DNA of 64,000 nt from Anaerosalibacter bizertensis (GTDB lineage Bacteria; Bacillota; Clostridia; Tissierellales; Sporanaerobacteraceae): the NCBI RefSeq assembly GCF_009696605.1, contig NZ_VULR01000001.1, forward strand, positions 124,001-188,000. The letters run 5' to 3'. This document shows, in pieces, positions 44,882 through 54,264 of this stretch (position 1 is its first letter; each line of letters starts with the position of its first letter). A model generated the notes under the pieces. It was not told the DNA's origin and did not search any database. It saw nothing but the letters and a program-made list of their open reading frames with translations. Position numbers and translations under genes: made by a program.

Positions 44882-46009
44882 CTATATAATATTATCAGTT
44901 TCTTTTTTTTCACGTCTTTTAATTAAAATACTTGATATGAAAGCAGTTAAAGGTATAGTTAATACTAAACCAATACTTCCTGATATAGAACGAATCACTT
45001 CTGTAGCAATAATATCTAAATTTAATACTTTCATTAGTGAAGTTTCATAAGCCATAAACAACAATAATAAAGGTATAGAGCTTCCTGTATATGCAAGAAT
45101 TAAAGTATTAGTCATAGTTCCCATTACGTCTTTGCCCACATTCATTCCAGCGGAAAATAATTCTTTCCTCGTTAATTTTTTATTTGCGTTATAAACTTCT
45201 TCTATTGATGAAGAAATAGAAATACCTACATCCATTACAGCTCCAAGAGAACCTAAGATAATCCCTGAGAACAATAAACTATTAAAATTAAAATTTACTT
45301 CTTGAGGAATATATGTAAGCATCATGGCTTCTTCACTGCTAAGACCTGTTAGTTTTGCCTTAGTACCTATATAATAAGCTATAACACCTGCTATAAGAAC
45401 ACCCCCACTTGTTCCTAAAATAGCCGCAATACTTTTACTATTTATTCCACTAATAATAAACATTGTTATAACTGTAATGCCTATAGAAATTAGAATAGTT
45501 AAAGGAATTGGATTCCTTCCTTTCAGTAACATAGGTAATAATATTTTTAAAATAGCAAACATTGTAATACCAAGACTAAGTACAGCTTTTAACCCTTTCT
45601 TTCTGCCTATAACAATAATTAATAATATAAATATAATAGATAAATAGACAATATAATTTTGACGAAAATAATCTGTTATATTTATAGATAAATTTCCATC
45701 TTCAAATTCTTCAATGGAAATAACAACTTTATCCCCTTTTTTTGCTACAATATTATAAAAATCATTATCAGATTGATGATTTTCAATATCTACTATTTTG
45801 TTTTTATATTTTCCACTAATTATTTTTACTTTTACTTCCTGAAATTTTTCTACAAATCCTTCTGAATTAGTATTTTCTTTTATTTCACTAGCTTCAAGTA
45901 CCAGACCAGTTTCCATATCCATTTTAGGTTCATTTAGTGATTCACTATGAACAAAATTTAAAGATAGAATAAATATTAATAATACCGTAACATATAATAA
46001 TTTTTTCAT
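44882..46009 (-). CDS. YibE/F family membrane protein
   Basis: A 375-residue multi-span protein: an N-terminal signal-like helix, an extracellular beta-rich domain (about 30-115, DIENHQSDNDFYNIVAKKGD) and about seven C-terminal helices with GAVMDVGISISSSIEEV near 265, the YibE/F signature. The start is ATG 46009 with AGGAGG 9 bases upstream; an in-frame upstream start would add 14 basic residues. Function unknown in the family. Monocistronic. Confidence 0.82.
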   Translation of the reverse strand: MKKLLYVTVLLIFILSLNFVHSESLNEPKMDMETGLVLEASEIKENTNSEGFVEKFQEVKVKIISGKYKNKIVDIENHQSDNDFYNIVAKKGDKVVISIEEFEDGNLSINITDYFRQNYIVYLSIIFILLIIVIGRKKGLKAVLSLGITMFAILKILLPMLLKGRNPIPLTILISIGITVITMFIISGINSKSIAAILGTSGGVLIAGVIAYYIGTKAKLTGLSSEEAMMLTYIPQEVNFNFNSLLFSGIILGSLGAVMDVGISISSSIEEVYNANKKLTRKELFSAGMNVGKDVMGTMTNTLILAYTGSSIPLLLLFMAYETSLMKVLNLDIIATEVIRSISGSIGLVLTIPLTAFISSILIKRREKKETDNII

Positions 46010-46070
46010 ATTCAACCTCCTAATAAACAAATATTTCCTATATTGTAACATTTATTGTTGTTCTTCTCAA

Positions 46071-46122
46071 AATAATAAAAGCTAGAGGTATAGATACAGA
46101 TTAATCTATTTTCTCTAGCTTA
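46071..46122 (-). terminator. Terminator of glmM
   Basis: Minus-strand stem AAGCTAGAG/CTCTAGCTT with a long AT loop, followed by TTATTATTTT. It lies about 80 bases after the glmM stop, so another 3' end may exist. Confidence 0.55.
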
Positions 46123-46199
46123 ATTAATTTTTCCCGGGAAATATTTCTTTTATTGCCTTATAGTTTGTCCAATTATTAGTTTTCAGGAGTTAAATTAGC

Positions 46200-47564
46200 T
46201 TAATTTGTAACAACAATTTCATTTCCTAATCTTTCTTCTATTAACTCTGCAAGTTCTTTAGCCACTTTGTATATTTTTTCTTCATCTTTTCCTTCTATCA
46301 TAACCCTAACCAATGGCTCTGTTCCTGATGGTCGTATAACTACTCTGCCTTCACCATGGAACATCTCTTCTATCTTTTCTATTTCTGTTTTTATAATTTG
46401 ATCTTCTAAATAAGAATTTTTAAGTTCATTTTTTACCTTTGCATTTATAAGAACTTGTGGAAAAGTTGTCATTAAACTATTCAGCTCCGACATTGTTTTA
46501 CCTGTTTCTACCATTACTGAAGTTAATTGCAATGCTGTTAAAAGTCCATCTCCTGTAGTATTATGTTCTAAGAATATAATATGTCCTGACTGCTCTCCAC
46601 CTAAGACATATTCACCTTTAAGCATTTCCTCTATTACATATCTATCTCCAACTTTAGTCTTTACAATATTCATTCCGTTTTCATTAAGATATACATCTAA
46701 TCCCATATTGGTCATAACAGTTCCTACTACTACATTATTTTTTAATTTATTTTTTTTCTTAAGTTGATTTCCACATATAGCAAGTATATGATCACCATCT
46801 ACTATATTTCCTTCATTGTCTACAGCTATAAGTCTGTCTGCATCTCCATCAAAGGAAAGACCTATATCTGCTTTTGTTTCTAAAACTAAGTTTTGAGCCA
46901 TTTTAGGATTAGTTGAACCACAGTCAACATTAATATTTACTCCATTTGGTTCATCATTTATAACTACAACTTCCGCATTTAACCTTCTTAAAAGCTTTGG
47001 TGCAGCTTCTGATACAGCACCATTTCCACAGTCTACCGCTATTTTCAAACCATTAAAATCTACATTTATAGTTTGTCTCAAATAGTCTATGTATTCATCT
47101 ACACCATTTTCGACTACTATTTTTGTTCCCACTTTTCCACCTATAGGTCTATAATCTATTTCTTTATTTCCCAAAACAATATTTTCTATTTCTTCTTCTA
47201 TATCATCATTTAGTTTATATCCTTTTTCATTAAAAAACTTAATACCATTATATTCAACAGGATTATGGGATGCAGATATTACTACTCCACTTAGTGCACT
47301 ATGTTTCCTAGTCAAATAGGCTACTGCTGGAGTGGGTATTACACCAACACTTATTACATCTAATCCTACAGAACATATACCTGCAACTAATGCTGCTTCT
47401 AACATATCACCGGATTTTCTTGTATCTCGGCCTACAACTATTGAACCATTTCTTCCCTTTGAAAGAACAAAGGCTCCTGCTCTTCCTATTTTAAAAGCTA
47501 ATTCTGGTGTTAGATCTTTATTTGCTATACCCCTAACTCCATCAGTTCCAAATAATTTTCCCAT
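46200..47564 (-). CDS. glmM: Phosphoglucosamine mutase
   Basis: A 454-residue enzyme converting glucosamine-6-phosphate to glucosamine-1-phosphate for peptidoglycan and teichoic precursors. Phosphoserine Ser99 in ISASHNPVEYNG; metal loop DGDADR; sugar loop GEQSGH; phosphate loop RPSGTEPLVRVM. The start is ATG 47564 (MGKLFGTDGVRG) with GGGAGG upstream; the earlier in-frame ATG gives a hydrophobic extension not found in the family. In some Firmicutes GlmM is bound by the c-di-AMP synthase CdaA, but cdaA is not in the window. Confidence 0.96.
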   Translation of the reverse strand: MGKLFGTDGVRGIANKDLTPELAFKIGRAGAFVLSKGRNGSIVVGRDTRKSGDMLEAALVAGICSVGLDVISVGVIPTPAVAYLTRKHSALSGVVISASHNPVEYNGIKFFNEKGYKLNDDIEEEIENIVLGNKEIDYRPIGGKVGTKIVVENGVDEYIDYLRQTINVDFNGLKIAVDCGNGAVSEAAPKLLRRLNAEVVVINDEPNGVNINVDCGSTNPKMAQNLVLETKADIGLSFDGDADRLIAVDNEGNIVDGDHILAICGNQLKKKNKLKNNVVVGTVMTNMGLDVYLNENGMNIVKTKVGDRYVIEEMLKGEYVLGGEQSGHIIFLEHNTTGDGLLTALQLTSVMVETGKTMSELNSLMTTFPQVLINAKVKNELKNSYLEDQIIKTEIEKIEEMFHGEGRVVIRPSGTEPLVRVMIEGKDEEKIYKVAKELAELIEERLGNEIVVTN

Positions 47565-47646
47565 TTTTTTACCTCCCACTAAAAAATGTAACAACAATTA
47601 TAATACCACAAGATTTTTTTATGCACAAATATTTTTTATTCTTAAT

Positions 47647-49005
47647 TTATGATTTTTTAGAATATTTTTTCTGCGCTAACTTAAGTAATTTTTCTTTTTT
47701 GTTTATAGATGGATTTTCCATAACCTTTTCCAAAAGATATTCTAATACTTCACCTATAATTTTTCCTTCTTTAAACCCTATTTTTAATAAATCATTTCCA
47801 TTTATATCTAATTGATTTGTATCAAAAGCTTCCCTTTTATCTAAAATACTATCTACTCTTTTTTCCATATCTAGAATATGTTCTATAGAGGCATATTCAT
47901 TGGAGCATTTCCTATCTGCTTTTTGTAGTTCAAATAGATCGTATATATTTTCTACTCCTACTCTTCTTATAAGTTTTTTTAATCCTTTATCTTTAAACCT
48001 AGCATGATGAGTCATATGCTCACTGACTAGTATGGTTACTTCCTCATTGAGTTTATGAGGAGCTTTCATCCTCTCTAAAGCCTGTTTTGCTATTTTAGCT
48101 CCAACTTTATCATGTCCATAGAAATGTCCAATTCCCTTTTCATCTATTGAAATAGTATGAGGTTTTCCCATGTCATGAAAAAGAGCTGCAAGTCTTACCT
48201 TTAATATAGGTGGTGAATTATCAATAGCACAGAGAATATGATTATAAACATCTTTATTATGATGAGGATTTTGTTGATTAAATCCTATACTAGGAATTAT
48301 TTCAGGTACTATTATATCTAATAAACCTATTTCTCTCATAAGTTCTATTCCTTTAGAAGGTTTAGAACTCAAAAGTATTTTAAAAAATTCCTGATTAATC
48401 CTTTCCATACTTACATTAGAAATATTAGAGCCATATTCCTCTGCTGCTTTTAAGGTTTCTTTTTCTATCTCAAAATCTAATACTGTAGAAAATCTTACAG
48501 CCCTAAGTATCCTTAAATAATCTTCTTTAAATCTTTCTTTAGGATTTCCAACAGAACGAATAATCTTTTTTTCTAAATCTTTCACTCCATTAAATGGATC
48601 AACTATACCAGTTTTTTTATTATAAGCTATAGCATTTATAGTAAAATCTCTTCTAGAAAGATCATCTTCAATAGCTGGAACAAATTTAACCCACTCTGGT
48701 CTTCTTCCATCTAAATAATTTCCTTCTGTTCTAAAAGTTGTAACTTCTACTTCTTCTTTATCTAAAAGAATCTTAATTGTCCCAAACTCTTTACCAATAT
48801 CAATGGTTTTATTATCTTGAAAAATATTCTCTATATCTTCAGGCTTAGCATTGGTAGCTATATCAAAATCATTAGGCTCTTTTCCAAGTAAAATATCTCT
48901 AACAGATCCTCCCACTATATAGGACTCAAATCCACTTGATTCTAATTTATCCAATATAAATATAATATAATTTGGTATATTAATTTCCATAAAATTCTTC
49001 AACAT
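47647..49005 (-). CDS. cca: CCA tRNA nucleotidyltransferase
   Basis: A 452-residue class II nucleotidyltransferase with an HD domain. Catalytic loop GGSVRDILLGKEPNDFDIAT (about 32-51; Asp46 and Asp48 bind metal), the RRDFTINAIAYN motif and, in the C-terminal half, an HD motif LFHDMGKPHT. It repairs or adds 3' CCA; the two tRNAs in this window already encode CCA. The start ATG 49005 has a poor ribosome binding site; an in-frame ATG at codon 6 is an alternative. Confidence 0.93.
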   Translation of the reverse strand: MLKNFMEINIPNYIIFILDKLESSGFESYIVGGSVRDILLGKEPNDFDIATNAKPEDIENIFQDNKTIDIGKEFGTIKILLDKEEVEVTTFRTEGNYLDGRRPEWVKFVPAIEDDLSRRDFTINAIAYNKKTGIVDPFNGVKDLEKKIIRSVGNPKERFKEDYLRILRAVRFSTVLDFEIEKETLKAAEEYGSNISNVSMERINQEFFKILLSSKPSKGIELMREIGLLDIIVPEIIPSIGFNQQNPHHNKDVYNHILCAIDNSPPILKVRLAALFHDMGKPHTISIDEKGIGHFYGHDKVGAKIAKQALERMKAPHKLNEEVTILVSEHMTHHARFKDKGLKKLIRRVGVENIYDLFELQKADRKCSNEYASIEHILDMEKRVDSILDKREAFDTNQLDINGNDLLKIGFKEGKIIGEVLEYLLEKVMENPSINKKEKLLKLAQKKYSKKS

Positions 49006-49067
49006 CCTTTCCCAATATTTTTAGTATATCATATCTATTATGGGAATAGGAAAAAGATTATATACAA

Positions 49068-49101
49068 GAAAAGGCCTTGAAAAAATTTCAAAGCCCTTTC
49101 T
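49068..49101 (-). terminator. Terminator of the second fabF
   Basis: Minus-strand stem AAGGGCTTTGAAA/TTTTTCAAGGCCTT followed by TTCTT, near the stop of the gene at 49104. Confidence 0.72.
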
Positions 49102-49103
49102 TA

Positions 49104-50363
49104 TTATCCTGCAAATTGTTTAAATAATAAGGTTGCATTATGCCCTCCAAAGCCGAATGAATTAGATAATGCATATTCTATATCTTTAAATACTGATTTA
49201 TTTGGAGTATAATCAAGATCACATTCTGGATCAGAAGTTTCATAGTTTATAGTTGGAGGAATCATACCTTTTATTATTGAAAGTAGCGTCGCTATAGCTT
49301 CAATACCTCCTGAAGCTCCTAATAAATGGCCTGTCATAGATTTTATTGAACTAATTGAAATTTTATTAGCATATTCTTTAAATACTTCTTTTATTGCTAA
49401 AGTTTCTAATTTATCACTACTATAAGTACTTGTCCCATGAGCATTTATATAATCTATTTCTTTATAGTCTATCTTCCCATCTTCTAATGCAATCTTCATA
49501 GATTTTGATACAGAATCTACCTTTGCATCTAAATCTTTGTTATTTCTTATATCTGTATTTATATAATGGGAATCTGATATAGTGCCATATCCTACAACCT
49601 CTCCATATATATGAGCTCCTCTTTTTATAGCATGTCCTAACTCTTCTAAAATTAATATTCCAGCACCTTCACCTACAACAAAGCCATCTCTATCTTTATC
49701 AAAAGGTCTACTCGCCTTTATAGGCTCATCATTTCTTTTAGACAAAACTCCCATTGAACTAAGACCTGCTATGGATATAGGACTTATTGCTGCTTCACTT
49801 CCTCCTGTTACTACTATATCGCAAACGCCATTTTGAATCATTCTAAAAGATTCACCAATTGCATGAGTTCCTGATGCACAAGCTGTAGTCATTGTAAAAC
49901 TAGGTCCTTTAAATCCAAAATTCATAGATATTTGTCCAGGTCCCATGTTTGAAATTATCATAGGTATAAATAAAGGCCTAACCCTTTTATTTCCCTTCTT
50001 TAAATATCTTGTATGCTCTAATTCTGCTGTACCAATACCTCCTACTCCTGATCCTAATATTATTCCTACCCTTTCCTTGTCTATCTTTTCTAAATTTAAA
50101 TTACTATCATCTATAGCTAGTTGTGTACCTGCTACTGCGAACTGACTAAATCTATCCATTCTTCTTGCTTCTTTTTTTTTCATATAGTCTTGGGGATAAA
50201 AATCTTTTACTTCTCCTGCAATTTTATTTTCATAGCCTTCCACATCAAAATTGGTTATACAAGATATACCTGATTTACCTTCTATAAGGGACTTCCAATA
50301 ATTTTCTTTCCCAATCCCTATAGGTGTCACAGGTCCCAAGCCCGTTACAACAACTCTTTTCAC
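49104..50363 (-). CDS. fabF: 3-oxoacyl-ACP synthase II, second copy (FabF paralogue)
   Basis: A 419-residue condensing enzyme, about 70% identical to the copy at 51044-52282. Catalytic Cys162 (TTACASGTHA), His309 (NAHGTSTYSS) and His346 (KSMTGHLLGA) are intact. Unusual: the loop after GYGTISDSHYI, which in FabF normally reads TAPxPxGxGA, is replaced by NTDIRNNKDLDAKVDSVSKS with a 7-residue insertion. This loop lies near the acyl/ACP site, so substrate choice may differ. It is transcribed alone leftward from a promoter facing fabZ. AGGTGGGAGG precedes ATG. Confidence 0.9.
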   Translation of the reverse strand: MKRVVVTGLGPVTPIGIGKENYWKSLIEGKSGISCITNFDVEGYENKIAGEVKDFYPQDYMKKKEARRMDRFSQFAVAGTQLAIDDSNLNLEKIDKERVGIILGSGVGGIGTAELEHTRYLKKGNKRVRPLFIPMIISNMGPGQISMNFGFKGPSFTMTTACASGTHAIGESFRMIQNGVCDIVVTGGSEAAISPISIAGLSSMGVLSKRNDEPIKASRPFDKDRDGFVVGEGAGILILEELGHAIKRGAHIYGEVVGYGTISDSHYINTDIRNNKDLDAKVDSVSKSMKIALEDGKIDYKEIDYINAHGTSTYSSDKLETLAIKEVFKEYANKISISSIKSMTGHLLGASGGIEAIATLLSIIKGMIPPTINYETSDPECDLDYTPNKSVFKDIEYALSNSFGFGGHNATLLFKQFAG

Positions 50364-50445
50364 TATTTATACCTCCCACCTACTACTTATCTTTAAATAT
50401 TTATTTCTATATAATTAATATATAGTTGAATTATATATTTTCAAT

Positions 50446-50474
50446 TTGAATAATTTTATAGTTTATAATATAAT
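50446..50474 (+). promoter_or_regulatory. Promoter of fabZ
   Basis: TTGAAT, 17-base spacer, TATAAT; start near 50481, giving a leader of about 90 bases before fabZ. It overlaps the start of the leftward fabF transcript from the facing promoter. Confidence 0.6.
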
Positions 50475-50483
50475 GAAAAATTA

Positions 50484-50503
50484 AAGTACTATTAATTATA
50501 CTT
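50484..50503. promoter_or_regulatory. Palindrome between the facing fabZ and fabF promoters
   Basis: AAGTACTATTAATTATACTT, inverted AAGTA/TACTT, lying exactly between the two -10 boxes. A repressor bound here would block both fabZ and the second fabF. The binding protein is unknown; the site does not match the FapR or FabT consensus as I know them. Confidence 0.45.
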
Positions 50504-50522
50504 CAAGAAATAGTATATATTA
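50504..50522. repeat. fab-shared 19-bp motif, copy 1
   Basis: CAAGAAATAGTATATATTA, identical to 56302-56320. On the minus strand it covers the -10 box (TATACT) and start region of the second fabF promoter, just as copy 2 covers those of the fabH operon promoter. Confidence 0.7.
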
Positions 50523-50540
50523 TTTTTTTATAAAACTCAA
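50512..50540 (-). promoter_or_regulatory. Promoter of the second fabF
   Basis: Minus strand TTGAGT, 17-base spacer, TATACT; start near 50505, leader about 140 bases. The -10 and following bases are the shared 19-bp fab motif. Confidence 0.6.
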
Positions 50541-50572
50541 CTTTCTCTAAAATACATAAGTGAGGTGGATTT

Positions 50573-51004
50573 ATGTCCAATATGTTAAATATAAATGATA
50601 TTAAAGAAATTCTTCCCCATAGATATCCTTTTCTTTTGGTAGATAAAATTAATATAGTATCTCCAGGTGAAAAAGTCATAGGATATAAAAATGTAACTAT
50701 AAATGAACCTTTTTTCCAAGGTCATTTTCCCCAGGAACCTGTTATGCCTGGAGTATTGATAATAGAAGCTATGGCACAAACTGGAGCAGTACTAGTTTTA
50801 AGTGAAGAAAAATTTAAAGGTAAAACTCCTTATTTTGTTGGTCTCAATAAAGTAAAGTTCAGAAAAAAAGTTATACCAGGAGACACTTTAAAAATGGAAG
50901 TAGAAACAGTGAGAATGAGGAGCTCTATGGGGGTAGGAAAAGCTAAAGCTTATGTTGAAAATAAGCTAGTTGCTGAAGGAGAATTAATGTTTGCAATAGG
51001 ATAA
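50573..51004 (+). CDS. fabZ: 3-hydroxyacyl-ACP dehydratase FabZ
   Basis: A 143-residue hotdog-fold dehydratase with the catalytic pair His51 and Glu65 in [28 protein letters not shown] precedes ATG. It is the only plus-strand fab gene: convergent with the fabF of the main operon (shared terminator) and divergent from the second fabF. It supplies the dehydration step missing from the minus-strand operon. Confidence 0.95.
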   Translation: MSNMLNINDIKEILPHRYPFLLVDKINIVSPGEKVIGYKNVTINEPFFQGHFPQEPVMPGVLIIEAMAQTGAVLVLSEEKFKGKTPYFVGLNKVKFRKKVIPGDTLKMEVETVRMRSSMGVGKAKAYVENKLVAEGELMFAIG

Positions 51005-51045
51005 AAAAGGCAGTCTAAAAATATATTTTTAGACTGCCTTTTTTT
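51003..51045. terminator. Bidirectional terminator between fabZ and fabF
   Basis: Stem AAAAAAGGCAGTCTAAAAAT / ATTTTTAGACTGCCTTTTTT, nearly perfect, serving both convergent genes. Confidence 0.9.
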
Positions 51046-52282
51046 ATTTATCATATTTTTTAAATATTATAGTCCCATTATGTCCACCAAATCCTAATGA
51101 ATTAGATAAAGCATATCTTACTTCTCTATCTACTGGTTTATTTGGAGTATAGTCAAGATCACATTCTGAATCAAAAGTTTCATAATTTATAGTTGGAGGA
51201 ATTTTACTATTTTCTATAGCAAGTACTGATGCTATAGCTTCAATACCTCCTGCAGCTCCTAATAAATGGCCTGTCATAGATTTTGTTGAACTAATTGAAA
51301 TTTTGCTAGCATGTTCTTTAAAAACTTTCTTTATAGCTAAGGTTTCTAATTTATCATTATAATAAGTACTAGTTCCATGAGCATTTATATAATCAACTTG
51401 AGTATAGTCAACTTGTCCATCTTCTAATGCAATTTTTATGGAGTTTGCTGCTCCTGTCGCTTCTGGATCCGGGGCAGTAATATGATATGCGTCTGATGTA
51501 GCACCATATCCTACAACCTCTCCATATATATGAGCTCCTCTTTTTAGAGCATGTTCTAATTCTTCAAGGATCAATATTCCTGCTCCTTCTCCTATGATAA
51601 AACCATCCCTATCCTTATCAAAAGGTCTACATGCCTTTTCAGGTTCTTCATTTCTCGTTGACAATGCTCTCATTGAACTAAAACCTGCTACAGCTATAGG
51701 AGATACTGCTGCTTCGCTACCTCCAGTTACTACTACATCACAAGTCCCAGTTTGTATTAGTTTGAATGATTCACCAATTGCATGAGTTCCTGATGCACAA
51801 GCTGTAGTTATAGTAAAACTAGGTCCTCTAAAATCATATAACATAGTTATATGTCCTGGACCCATATTAGCAATCATCATTGGTATGAAAAACGGGCTTA
51901 CTCTTCGAGGACCTTTTTCAACAAGTTTGGAATGTTCTTTTTCTAAAGTTTCAATTCCTCCTACTCCTGATCCTAATATTACTCCTACCCTCTCCTTATC
52001 TAAACTATCTATATCTATCTCACTATCTTCTACAGCTAACATAGCTCCTGCAACTGCAAACTGACTAAATCTATCCATCCTTTTTGCTTCTTTTCTTTCT
52101 ATATAATTTTCTGGATTAAAGTCCTTAACTTCTCCTGCTATTTGACTAGCATGATTTTCTGGATCAAAATTGGTTATTCGAGATATTCCAGATCTGCCCT
52201 CCATAAGGGATTTCCAGTAGTTTTCTTTTCCAATTCCTATAGGTGTTATAGGTCCTAGTCCTGTTACAACTACTCTTCTCAA
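51044..52282 (-). CDS. fabF: 3-oxoacyl-ACP synthase II FabF (main operon)
   Basis: A 412-residue elongation condensing enzyme. Catalytic Cys162 (TTACASGTHA), His302 (NAHGTSTYYN), Lys334 and His339 (TKSMTGHLLGA); it has the conserved HITAPDPEATGAA loop. Last gene of fabH-fabK-fabD-fabG-acpP-fabF, 20 bases after acpP. Length normal. Confidence 0.95.
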   Translation of the reverse strand: MRRVVVTGLGPITPIGIGKENYWKSLMEGRSGISRITNFDPENHASQIAGEVKDFNPENYIERKEAKRMDRFSQFAVAGAMLAVEDSEIDIDSLDKERVGVILGSGVGGIETLEKEHSKLVEKGPRRVSPFFIPMMIANMGPGHITMLYDFRGPSFTITTACASGTHAIGESFKLIQTGTCDVVVTGGSEAAVSPIAVAGFSSMRALSTRNEEPEKACRPFDKDRDGFIIGEGAGILILEELEHALKRGAHIYGEVVGYGATSDAYHITAPDPEATGAANSIKIALEDGQVDYTQVDYINAHGTSTYYNDKLETLAIKKVFKEHASKISISSTKSMTGHLLGAAGGIEAIASVLAIENSKIPPTINYETFDSECDLDYTPNKPVDREVRYALSNSLGFGGHNGTIIFKKYDK

Positions 52283-52302
52283 TTGTATATCACCCCATAT
52301 TA

Positions 52303-52539
52303 TTAAGCTATTTTTTCTTCTATATATTTTACTATATCTGCAATATTTTTAAATTCTTCTGCATCTTCATCTGGAATTTCAATATCAAATTCATCTTCAA
52401 TATCCATCATTACTTCTACTGCATCTAGTGAATCAGCTTCTAAATCATCCATTATAGAAGTCTCCATAGTTATAGTTTCTTCATCCTCAATTTCTAATTG
52501 TTCACAAATAATTCCTCTAATAGTTTCAAAGATTTCCAT
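52303..52539 (-). CDS. acpP: Acyl carrier protein
   Basis: A 78-residue acidic ACP; phosphopantetheine is attached to Ser37 in [10 protein letters not shown]. Preceded by GAGGAGG. It lies between fabG and fabF, as in many Firmicutes, and carries the growing chain for all Fab enzymes encoded here. Confidence 0.95.
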   Translation of the reverse strand: MEIFETIRGIICEQLEIEDEETITMETSIMDDLEADSLDAVEVMMDIEDEFDIEIPDEDAEEFKNIADIVKYIEEKIA

Positions 52540-52562
52540 AATTATTCCTCCTCTAATATTTT

Positions 52563-53306
52563 TTACATTAACATACCACCATCAACATTTATTATTTGAC
52601 CTGTAATATAGTTTGCCTTTTCACTACATAGAAATACTACAACATTAGCTATATCTTCTGGTTTTGCAAATCTATTTAAAGGTATCAATTTAAGGGATTG
52701 CTCCTTAATATCTTCACTTAAAACTTCTGTCATATCTGTTTCCACAAATCCCGGAGCCACTCCATTAACATTTATTCCTCTACTGCCTAATTCTTTAGCA
52801 ATGGACTTTGTAAATCCAATAACTCCTGCTTTTGAAGCACTATAATTTCCTTGACCTGCATTTCCAGATATTCCAACAACTGAAGCAATATTTACAATCT
52901 TTCCATGTCTTTTTTTCATCATTCCTCTGACAACTGCTTTAGTACATAAATATACACCTTTCAAGTTTGTATTAATTACTTTATCCCAATCTTCTGACTT
53001 CATTCTTATAAGAAGATTATCTTTTGTGACTCCTGCATTATTTACTAATACATCAATAGAATCAAATTGACTCTTAATCGTTTTCATCATACTCTTAACA
53101 TCTTCTTCCGATGAAACATCGGCTTTAATAGCCAGCCCTTTGACTCCATTTTTTTCTACTTCTTTGATCACCTCCTTAGCTTTTTCTTCATTACTATTAT
53201 AAGTAATAATAACATTGGCTCCTTCTTTAGATAATTCTATAGCGGTAGCTCTTCCAATCCCTCTAGAGCCCCCAGTAACTAAGGCATTTTTCTCTTTTAA
53301 AATCAA
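52563..53306 (-). CDS. fabG: 3-oxoacyl-ACP reductase FabG
   Basis: A 247-residue short-chain dehydrogenase using [16 protein letters not shown] (11-21) binds the cofactor; NNAGVT, the catalytic Ser in ASVVGISG, and YSASKAG supply the Ser-Tyr-Lys triad; APGFVETDM follows. It starts 3 bases after fabD's stop. Confidence 0.95.
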   Translation of the reverse strand: MILKEKNALVTGGSRGIGRATAIELSKEGANVIITYNSNEEKAKEVIKEVEKNGVKGLAIKADVSSEEDVKSMMKTIKSQFDSIDVLVNNAGVTKDNLLIRMKSEDWDKVINTNLKGVYLCTKAVVRGMMKKRHGKIVNIASVVGISGNAGQGNYSASKAGVIGFTKSIAKELGSRGINVNGVAPGFVETDMTEVLSEDIKEQSLKLIPLNRFAKPEDIANVVVFLCSEKANYITGQIINVDGGMLM

Positions 53307-53309
53307 TAT

Positions 53310-54263
53310 TTAAACCTCCTTACCAAAAAAATCACATACCTTTTCAAATCCTGAAAGATTGCTTACACTAAAAACATTTACTTCTTTATTTAAAGGTTTC
53401 GCTATTCTTTTTATAAATCCTTTTAAACTTTTACCTGGTCCAATTTCAACAAAGGTATCTACTCCATTATCTAACATATAGATTATGGAATCACACCACA
53501 GTACTGAATTACTCACTTGTCTTACAAGACTTGACTTAACTTCTTCTTTATCTCTAAGAGGTTTTGCATCTACATTAGTAATAACTATTTTCTCTAAATC
53601 ATTTACTTTTACATTTTCTAAATCTTTCTTTAGCTTTTCACCAGCCGGTTCTAATAAACTTGAATGGAATGGTGCACTTACTGGTAAATGTACAGCTTTT
53701 TTAGCTCCTAATTCTTTTGATTGAGATACAGCTACCTTTAATGGCTCTACTTCTCCTGATATAACAATTTGTTCAGGACTGTTATAATTCGCTATATCAA
53801 CAACACCATAATTTCTCGCTTCTTTAATAGCTTCTAATATTTTAGATTTCTCTAGCCCTAAAATAGCTGCCATTCCACCTTTACCTTCTGGTACAGCTTC
53901 TTGCATGTATTTACCCCTATTTTTAACTAAGTTTACTGTTTCATTAAAATCAAGAGCATTTGCTTCAACTAATGCTGTATATTCTCCTAAACTTAAACCT
54001 GCTGTATAATCACAATTTATTCCTCTTTCTTCAAGAGCTTTTAATATGGCAACACTAGTAGTAAGTATTGCAGGTTGAGTGTTCTCTGTTTTAACAAGTT
54101 CCTCCTCTGTTCCTTCAAAACATATACTTTTTATATCAGTTCCTAAGCTTTCATTTGCAGCTTCAAATACTTCTCTAGAAACAGAAAAATTATCATAAAA
54201 ATCCTTCCCCATTCCTACAAATTGTGCTCCTTGACCAGGAAAAACAAAAGCTACTTTTCCCAT
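53310..54263 (-). CDS. fabD: Malonyl-CoA:ACP transacylase FabD
   Basis: A 317-residue acyltransferase loading malonyl groups on ACP. FVFPGQGAQFVGMG at the N-terminus; active Ser91 in AGLSLGEY (the motif has Leu where E. coli has His, as in many Firmicutes); the catalytic His is in SAPFHSSLLEP. The start is ATG 54263, one base after the fabK stop, with AGAGGTGAG upstream; the earlier in-frame start lies inside fabK. Confidence 0.95.
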   Translation of the reverse strand: MGKVAFVFPGQGAQFVGMGKDFYDNFSVSREVFEAANESLGTDIKSICFEGTEEELVKTENTQPAILTTSVAILKALEERGINCDYTAGLSLGEYTALVEANALDFNETVNLVKNRGKYMQEAVPEGKGGMAAILGLEKSKILEAIKEARNYGVVDIANYNSPEQIVISGEVEPLKVAVSQSKELGAKKAVHLPVSAPFHSSLLEPAGEKLKKDLENVKVNDLEKIVITNVDAKPLRDKEEVKSSLVRQVSNSVLWCDSIIYMLDNGVDTFVEIGPGKSLKGFIKRIAKPLNKEVNVFSVSNLSGFEKVCDFFGKEV

Positions 54264-54264
54264 T

